This document shows, in pieces, positions 16,736 through 25,700 of a stretch of DNA of 64,000 nt. Source of the DNA: Pseudomonadota bacterium (GTDB lineage: Bacteria; Myxococcota_A; Polyangia; Polyangiales; Polyangiaceae); assembly GCA_023428245.1 (NCBI GenBank), contig JAEYYX010000025.1, positions 1 through 64,000 on the forward strand. Direction: 5' to 3'. The first letter of the stretch is position 1. Each line of letters opens with the position of its first letter. The position numbers and the translations under genes are program-made. The notes under the pieces are model-generated. The model had not been told where the DNA came from, searched no databases, and worked only from the letters and a program-made list of their open reading frames with translations.

Positions 16736-19700
16736 TCACAACTTCTGAAGTTCGCTCTTGGCGATCTCAAGGTTCGGATCGGCCTGCAAAGCGCGCTCAA
16801 ACATCTGCTTCGCCTTCGGGTTTTCACCGAGCATCACGTGCGTCTGCCCGAGCCGGACGAACACTTCAGCCTTGGTGATGGGTGAGCCAGCCTCAAGCTT
16901 CTGCAAGAGAAGCGCGCGATACATCTGCTGCGCCTTCTTGGCGTCGCCGCTCTGGATCGCGAGCTCGCCGAGCTGGTTCAGTACACCGATGTTGCCCGGT
17001 TCGATTCGGAAAGCCTTGTCGAGCTCTTCGATGGCGCGAGCCGGCTCACCGAGCGCAACGAGAGCCTTCGCGAGACGCCGGTGCACGTCGGCCAGCTCTT
17101 TGACGCGCTTGCCTCCGTAGCTATCGACGATCCGCGTGAGCACCTGGACCGCGTCGTGGCCACGCCCTGACTCGGTGTACAGGTCGCACAACTCGAGGAG
17201 CAAAGCCCTGTCGTCCCCGGAGTGCTCAACAGCCCTCTCGAGCATCGTCGCTGCGCCGGCGAGATCACCCGCCCGCTGCCGGAGCAGAGCTGCCGCCTCT
17301 CGGAGCAAGCGCACCCGCTCTGCCGGCTTGGTCTCGAGATCGGCTTCTTCCGCGGTCATGCGCGCCACATCAAAGACACGGCCGAGCGCATCATAGCTCT
17401 GCTTGAGCTCCGCGCGCAGCTGCCTGTCGCTCTGGTCGAGGGTGAGCGCCGCTTCCAAGTTCCTGAGCATCGCGTCCGCCTGGCCGAGCTCACGGTAGAG
17501 CGCCGCGAGTTCACGGCGCTTCTCCGCTTGCTCTCGGCCGGCGAGCGATCCGGCCCACTCCTCAAGCTCCACCGCCGCGCTCTCACGCTCACCGAGTGCA
17601 AGGTCAAGCCGGACCAGCGCTGAGTAGGCATCGGGTCCCGGGTCGATGGCCTTGATTTCGCGCCAGATGCTGCGAGCGAGCGGCAGATCTTCAAGTTCGG
17701 TCTCCGCGAGCGCCGCTCGCCGACGACCGAGACCCGCGGCCTCCGCGGGCTGACCGTCCTCGAGAGCTCTCGCCACCTCTCGAGCCAAGAGATCGCTCAG
17801 GCGATCATGATCCTCGGCTTCCTCGTAGATCGCAACGAGCTCGGCGCTCGCGCCTTCGAAGCGCTGGTCAAACTCAAGCACCCCCTCGAGCAGCTCCGCC
17901 GCTGTAGCCGGATCTTTGCGACGCGTGAGGTGGACCCGAGCGAGCTCCAGACGGAGTCCCGCCCGCTTCCTCTCGTCGCTCGTCCGATCCAAGCGGCGCT
18001 CGACGGCCGAGACCCAGTTGTCCCACTCTCCGGCGAGTTCGTAGGCCTTCAACAGGTCATCCACCACGGACTCGTCATCGGAGCTCTCTTCGACAAGGCC
18101 CTCGAACAGGCGCGCAGCCTCCTCCGCCTTACCCAGGCGGTCTCGGGCAAGTTCCGCCGCTTCACGTCGCATCGCCCAGGCCAAAGAAGCGTCAGCCTCA
18201 GCCTCGGCACGCCTGAGGAGCAAGAGGAACTCCTCTTCGTGATCCCCCGCTGCGCGCCGAAGCTCCGTCAAAGCAGAAAGGGCTCCGATATCCTGGAACG
18301 CGAGCTCGAGGATCGCGCGCAGCGAGACCTCGGCTTCTCTTGCCTGACCGAGCTTGTCGGCCAACGCCGCCCGCTTGCGCAAGAACTCGATCCGTTCATG
18401 ATCGTCGAGCGCAAGAGCCGCCCTCTTGTCGAGCGTACCGAGCAGGGCCTGATCCTGTCCGAGCTGCTCTTCCAGAGCCTCGATCCGCGCCAGGATCTCG
18501 TCACTCTCCGGGGAAAGCGTGGCCGCTGAGCGCAGCGCTCCGAGCTGTCGCTCGAGATCTCCGCCCCGCTCAAACCACTCCGCCGCCCGCAGACAAAGCT
18601 CGCTCGCCGCATCTGCTGCGCCCTTGAGCTCGCTCGCGCGCATCAAGATCTCAGCCCCTGCCTGATACGCACCTGTGAGCGGGAGGAGCCGCTCCACCTC
18701 GTCCACCAGCCCCAGGTTCGTCGGATCCTCGAGCACACCCTCGGCCAGGATGTCTTGAGCCGCGCGGGCATCTTGGCATTCGTCTTCGAGCACGTGCGCG
18801 AGAGCACGGCGCCCGTCGATACGAGTAGCGGTGTCCTCCGCCCGCGCGAGCCGCAAACGGTGCAGCTCCGCGAGAGCCGTACCCTGACGCCTTGTGCGAT
18901 AGGTCTCCTCAAGCACGTCGAACACTTCGTCGAACAGCTCGTCTCGGCCGATGAGTTCTTTGAGAAGGCCAACAGCTTCTTCACTGCTGACGTCGTACTC
19001 AAGAGCGCGCTTAGCGGCCGCGAGTGCAGCCTCGGGACGCTTGAGCCCCGAGATCTCGAGCACGCCCACGCGCACGAGCAGACGCGCTTGTTCACCCGGA
19101 TCGACGGCGAGAGCGAGACGCCGTTCGAGCACAGCCACAAGCTGCTCCGGTTCGTTGAGCTCTACGTAAAGAGCGTCGAGGGCCGTCAGGAGTTCGTCGT
19201 CGTCTCCGACCCGCTCGCAGGCGAGCTCATAAGCAGCAGCCGCGGCCTTCGCGTCACCGAGGTCTTGCCTCTGGACCTCAGCGGCGCGGATGCAGAGAAC
19301 CCTCTGCACTGACGGATCGGTCTCCTCATCGATCATCGCCTCGAGGGCCTGTGCGTAGAGCTCAGGTTTCGAGATCTTTCGGCTCAGAGCGCGGGCCTCG
19401 TCGTGGACGTCGAAGGCAGACGGCTCACCCCGGAGGCCTGCGAGAAGAGCCTCGAGGGCCGAGTCCAAGTGTCCGAGCTCGACCTCCAGGCCCGCGACCT
19501 GCCGGAGCGTACCCAGCCGCGCGACGCTGTCCTCCTCGGCACTCAGCCGATAGCGGAGAGCGCGGACGAGGTCCGCCTTCGCCGAGATAGCCGTGAGAGC
19601 TGGCACTAGGATCTCCGCCGCGGGAACTTGGAAATGTTCCTCCTCTTCGGCGAGAGCAAAGATACCCGCGCGAGCTCGTTCGTCCGCCGGATCGGCCGCA

Positions 19701-22700
19701 AGGATCGCGGCCCAGGTCTCGAGTGCCTCTTCGGGCGCACTGAGCTTGTCGATCAGCACGCGTGCGATCCGATGCCGGATCTCGGCGCGCGCTTCCTCTG
19801 TCTCGGCTGCTCCCACGCTCTCCTTCAAGAGATCCAAGAGGTCACTGAAGCGCTCTTCTTTCTCGTAAAGGCGCGACAGCTCGGCGGTCGCCGTCGAATC
19901 GAGGGGTCGAAAAACGAGCGCCCGCGTCAAACACTCGATGGCACGGTCGCGCTGCTCGAGTCGCTGTTCGAAGAGATCCGCAGCACTCAGCAAGAACGAA
20001 TAAGCTTCGTCGGGCTCGGTACCGTCCGCTTCTGCGCGGAGCAGATAAAGGTCCACGAGTCGGTTTGGATCTTCGCCGCCCTGATAGAGTTCGACCAGAC
20101 GATCCAAGATCTCCGCGTCGCGCTCGTCTTCGGCGAGCGCTCGCTCGTAAGCTTCGATCGCGCGAGCAGAGTCTTCGAGGCTCAGATGACGAAGCTCACC
20201 CAGCTCAAGAAGGATCGAGCGACGCGCCGCCGGATCGTAAGTGACCTCTGCCTTGAAAGAGAGGCCCTTCTCAAGAGCGACCCAGTCACCGAGCAGCGTA
20301 GAGAGCCGGATTACGACCGAGATGCTGTCGAGGTCGCTCGGATCTGCGTCGAGGCGTTCGAGATAGAGCAAGAGGGCCGCGCGCGGGTCGTCGAGCTTCT
20401 TGTCGAGCAAGAACGCAAGCCGTGCCACCACGTCGCTCCTATGATCTAGGTCGGGGCGTGTCTCGAGCAGCTCGCGATAGGTCTCGGCCAGCTTCGCCCA
20501 ATCCTCCGTGCGCGCAGCGAGTCGTTCGAGCTCTTCTCGCAGCTCGTCCCGCTCCGGCGCGAGGGTCAACGCCCGCGCAAGCAGGTCCATCGAGAGCGAG
20601 AGGTCTCCGGCGCGCTGCTCGGTGAGAAGGGCAGCCTCCGCGTAAAGGCTCGCTTTGTCGCTCTCATCGGGAGCAAGCTCCAGCCGATCGTCGAGCAGCC
20701 TGAGCAAGCCCTGCCAGTTGTCGGTCGTCTCGTAGATCGGGACTAAGATCTCGACTACTCGAGCTCTGAGCTCCGGACGGGCGCGGAAGGCTTCGATTTC
20801 AGCGAGCGCCAGAGCCTCACTCGGCTCCTCCTGCACGATCACTTCGAGCTGATCAAGAGCACGTTCCGAATCCTTCAGCTCGCGCTCGAACACATGAGCC
20901 AAGGAGAGACGCTCCGCCCGCGACCTCGGCCCCGGAACCGCCTCGAGCCAACGTTCGTACAAACTGACAAGGTCCTGCCACTCGGAGTGCTTCCGGTAGA
21001 GACGTTCGAGGGCTCGAAACGCCGGTTCGTGCTGATCGTCGAGGGCGAGAATCTCGGAAAGGGCTTCGATGGCCTGTGGCTCGTCGGAAGCCTTCTCCGC
21101 AAGCTCTGCGATGCGCGAAAATAGACCAACTCGCTCGGTGGGCTCGTAGCGCTGTTCGAGGGCTGCCCTGTAGAGCGTGATTCGATCCTCGGCCGTTCCC
21201 GCGCTTTCGTAAGCGCGATCTAGCCAAATGAAGAGCTCATGGTCTTCCGGGATCACCTCGAAAGCCTGCCTGAACAGCGGAATCGCCTGAGCGGGCTTAC
21301 CCTGCTCGAGGAAGATCTGCCCGGCGCGCCGCGCGAGACGAGCCGAGGCTTCCCCGTCGACGCCCGAGGTGACGACCTGGGCCTGGAGCAGAGACGCGAG
21401 CTCAAGGGGACTGCCGAGAACCCGAGCGAGTCGCTCCATCTCCGATACAGTGAGCTCGTCCTCGGGATCGAGAGCGAGCACCATGGCGTTCATCTTGAGC
21501 GCAGAGGAGTAGTCCTCCTTTTGCTCCTCGTAGATCTGCGCCATGCGCGTGGCGAACTCACGCCGATCCGAGGGCGCGTCGCTCGCCGTGAGCTGAAGAG
21601 AGAGGGCCCTGAGGAGGCTGTCGTAGTCGTTCCGGGCTAGGTAAACACGCTCGAGGATGCTGCCCATGCGCGCTCTGTGCATCGGCTCGACGTCGCGTTC
21701 CGCTAGTTCTTCGAGCAGCTCGATCGCACTTTTCTGAGACGGTTCCTTGAGGAGCGCGTTGTCGAGCTCATCGAGGCCTCGATCGAGATCACTCTTGCGG
21801 TCGATGAGCACTCGAGCGAGCTCGACGTGGTGCGGCGCCGCTGCCGGGCCGGCTTGCTCCACCTGACGCTCGATCAGAGCGGCGAGGTCATCGAAGCGCC
21901 CCTCCGAGGTATAGAGAGTCGAAAGCGCCGAGACAGCCTCAGGCTCCAGCGCGATATCGACGAGCGCCTCGAAAGCTTCGATGGCCTTGTCGGGCTGGTT
22001 CAGGGCTCCCGCCAAGAGCCGCGCCTTGCGATAGAGGAGCTCCTTCTGTTCCTCGTCGGAGAGGGCGAGCGCGCGGCGACGATCCAAGATCTCGACCAGC
22101 TCCTCGTTCTTGCCGAGTTCGAGGAACAGGTGATCGAGGGCCTCGAGGGACGCAGGATCATCGGGGTTTGCGTCGAGGGCACTCTGATAGGCGGCGATCG
22201 CGCGCGGCAGATCCCCAAGGTCGTCCCGGTAAATCGCGCCGATCCGGTGATAGGTCTCGAGCTGCAGCTCGCCGTCGAAGATGTCTTTGACGATCTGGTT
22301 CAGGGCCGCCGCCTGTTCTGCGCGGCGGTCGGTGACGAGCGCCAACCGATCGATGGTCTTCAGGTAGCTGTCGAGCTCCGAGCTCTCGAGCGCCGAGCTC
22401 AGGCCCGAGAGCGCGAGCTTGAACGCTCGCTCCTTGTCGCCGAGAAGATCTTCACAGATCTCAAACGCCCGCTTGAGACGCTCAGCGCGATACTGAGGAT
22501 CGTCGGAAGCGCTGGCCTGCACCTCTGCGAGACGCAGCTGTCCTTCGTAATTTCCCTCTGCCTCGAAGATCGGCTGCAGAATCTCGGCAACCTCGAGTCG
22601 AGTTGGTTCATCGGGACCGTCGAGCAGCGCCAGCAGGGCCTCTCGGCTCGGCCCGTAGCTCATGTCGATGACGAGGGCCTGACGATGGGCGTCGACGGCT

Positions 22701-25700
22701 CCCGAGGTGTCTAAGAGCTCAGTGCTCCGCAGCTGACCGAGCGCATAAAGCGCTCCGAGCTGCGCCGTCTGATCCGGCAGCACCTCCGCTTGTTTGCTGA
22801 GGATGTCGCCGAGGTCGTTGTACCGAGCTGTCTTCTGGAAGAGGCGCGCAAGAGCCGCGAGAACCTCAGGGCTCGGTCCGGCCTCGTCGAGCAGGGTCTG
22901 GTAGGACTCGATGGCACGCTCAAGCTGACCGAGCTTGACCTCCTGGACCTCAGCGAGGCGCGCCGTGAGCGCTTGGCGCTCCCGGTCCTGGAGAGCGGCT
23001 TCTCGCCGCCGAAGTAGAATCGACGCCAGATCGTCGTAGCGTCCCGCCTGATCGTAGAGCTCGGAGAGAGCAATCAAAGACGCCGGGTCATCCGGCATGT
23101 CCTCAAGACGCCCTTCCCATGCCGAGGTCGCCATCTTGGGTTCGTTCAGGGTCTCGGCGAAGAGATGAGCCAAGCGACCGTAGAGCTCCGCGCGCACGAC
23201 CGAGTCGCTCTCGAGGGCGACCTGTGCCTTGAGGTTCTCTGCCAGAGCCTCAAAGCGCGAGTCGAGCACCAGGTGCTTTTCCATGGCGCGGTGCGCGGAG
23301 AGGATGAGATCCGTATCGGCCCCATCGATCGCCACGATGCGCTGATAGGTCTGCATCGCCCCCGGCACGTCGGCGAGGATCTGTTCCTGAACATGAGCAG
23401 CCTCGGTCAGAACTTGGCCCTTGAGCTCCGCAGACGAAGCGGCTTCCGCCGCCTGCCCGAGAACCTCAACCACCTGCTCACTTCGGCCGAGGCGGCGGCC
23501 AGCGTCGATCAGGCGCGAGCGCAGATCGAAATCTTCCGGGTCGAGGGGAACTAGCTCCGCAAACACGTCGAAGGAGCCAGCGTCGTCATGGAGCCTGTCA
23601 TCGCGGAGCGTCGCGATACGGCGCAGAAGATCGCGGCGTTCGGTCTCGATCTCAGGAGTCGATTCAGAGGGAGACGCCGGGCGCAGAGCCTCTGCCCGAA
23701 CCCCCAGCACCCTCACCAAGTCGCGCACCTCGTCGCGAGCCTCATAGGTCGCTTCGAGAAGGCTTGCTGCGCGAAGCTTCACCTTACCGATCTGGAGCAA
23801 TGTCTCGGCCACGTCCCGCGCCTCGTAATCCGCAGGGTTCACGGTGAGTACCTGCTCGACGTGCTCAACCGCGCGCTCAGGCTCGTGGAGCTCAACCGCG
23901 AGACGCGCCGCGCGCACCCGAAGTGTCGGCTCCTCCGAGGTGTCGGCGATGGAGATCCGTCGCTCCAGCAATGTGGCCAGCTCTTGTTTCTTGCCGAGAC
24001 GTCCGAGCAGTCGGTCGAGGGACTCGAGAGACGGCTTGTAGTTCTCGTCGAGCTCAAGGATCTCCTTGTGATAGGAGACAGCTCGCCCCGCGTCGCCGAG
24101 GATATCCTCGGCCAGAAGCGCGACCTCGCTCAAGAGTTCGATCTTTCGGAGCGGATCCGGAGTGCGCGCAGCTTCCCGCACGCAAAGGTCCTCGAGCTCA
24201 TTCCAGCGCTCGCCCGCCGTCAGAATCTCGCGGAGGCGCGGCCAGGCCACGTCGTCTTCGGGCAGAAGCGCCAGGATCTTCTCGTAGAAAGGAACGGCGC
24301 CCGTCGGATCTTGGAGGACTTCTTCGCAGACAGCTGCCGCACGGCGCGCCAGCTCGATAGCCACGTCGGTCGGCAAGTCCCGACGCACAGCTTCCCGAAG
24401 CGCATCCAGCAAGTCCGTCGGTCGACCCGCCCGCTCCGAGAGAGCCGTGGCCTGATCCCAGAGCGCTTCGCGCTCCGGCATCTCCCGCACGGCGTCAAGT
24501 GTCACATTGAGCGCGCCGCTCGGCTCATGGAGCTTGTGCTCAAAGATCGCAATCAGTCGATCGTAGACCTCAGCGCGCTCGGGAGTCCCAGGTCCCGCCT
24601 CAGAGAGCATCGCTCGGACCGCGTCGGCTTCCTGGCGCGCGTCGCCGCCCGCTTCATAGAGCTCGCTCAAAATGCGAGCTGCCTCGGCGCGAACGACGGG
24701 TTCCTCGACAAGGCGCTTCAGGACCAAAATCACCTGACCGCGCTCGGCGCCAAGGGCACGCGCCCGCTCGGCGCGTTCGAGTGCGTCCACCGGACGACCG
24801 AGCGCACTCGCGTAAAGCGACGCGAGCGCCGCCTCTTTTTGAGCCTGACGCTCACCATCCAAACACAACGTGAGCCGCTCTAGAGCGGTCGCCGCCCGCT
24901 CGGGCTGGCCCTGGAGCAAAGCAAGACGGACTACCGCCTCGAGCGCCTGGACATTCTCCTCATCCTTCGCGGCTTGTTCATAGAGCTCGAGGGCCTTGTC
25001 GATCTCGCCCTGACTCTCCTCGAAGGCAGCCCATGCGGCATACGCCGGGCCCGCAGGGCTTGTGACACTTGCCCTGTGGGCATAGAGCCAGCGCTCATCA
25101 TTCGGCCGTCGCTCCCGCCGGAGCAGACCCTCAAACAAAGTCATCAATTCATCATTGCCCGGGAACTCGGAGGCGAGTCCTCGAAGAGCGTCGAGAGCCA
25201 CTCCGACCTGACCGAGCTCCTCGCCCTGCACGCGGGCAAGCCGCAAAATGAGCTCGCGGCGGGCCTGAGCTGAAGCTTCGTCGAGAGGAGCCGGCGCGAC
25301 CGACTTCCGCACTTCGGCCGGCGGAACGCTCGGCGAAGGCTCAGCTTTGGCCTTGCCCTTGCCTTTCCCTTTTCGCTTCTTGGCCGGCTTTTGTCCGGCC
25401 TCGGAGGGGCGAGAAGGCTCCTCAGGGGGCGGTATCTCAGAGGTCGAAACCGAGGCGGGAGCCGCAGGCCCCGGCGCTCGAGAGAGGGCCGCAATGCGGT
25501 GAGAGAAAGCTTGGACGAGTTCGTCCCAGTTGCCAAGCGTGCGGCAGGCATCGTCTAGGAGATCGAGAGCTCGCGCGTCGGTCGGCGCTACCTCGAATGC
25601 CCTGCGAGCCGCCTGTGCGGCGCCCTTCCGGTCCCCCAGCTGTCCGCCGAGGACACGCACCAGACGCATCAAGATCTCGAGTTTCTCTTTAGGATCAGGT

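Noticed and set aside
23588..24883. 431-codon plus-strand frame opposite the TPR gene
   Set aside because: Another shadow of the biased GC third positions; no start signal and no recognisable motif.
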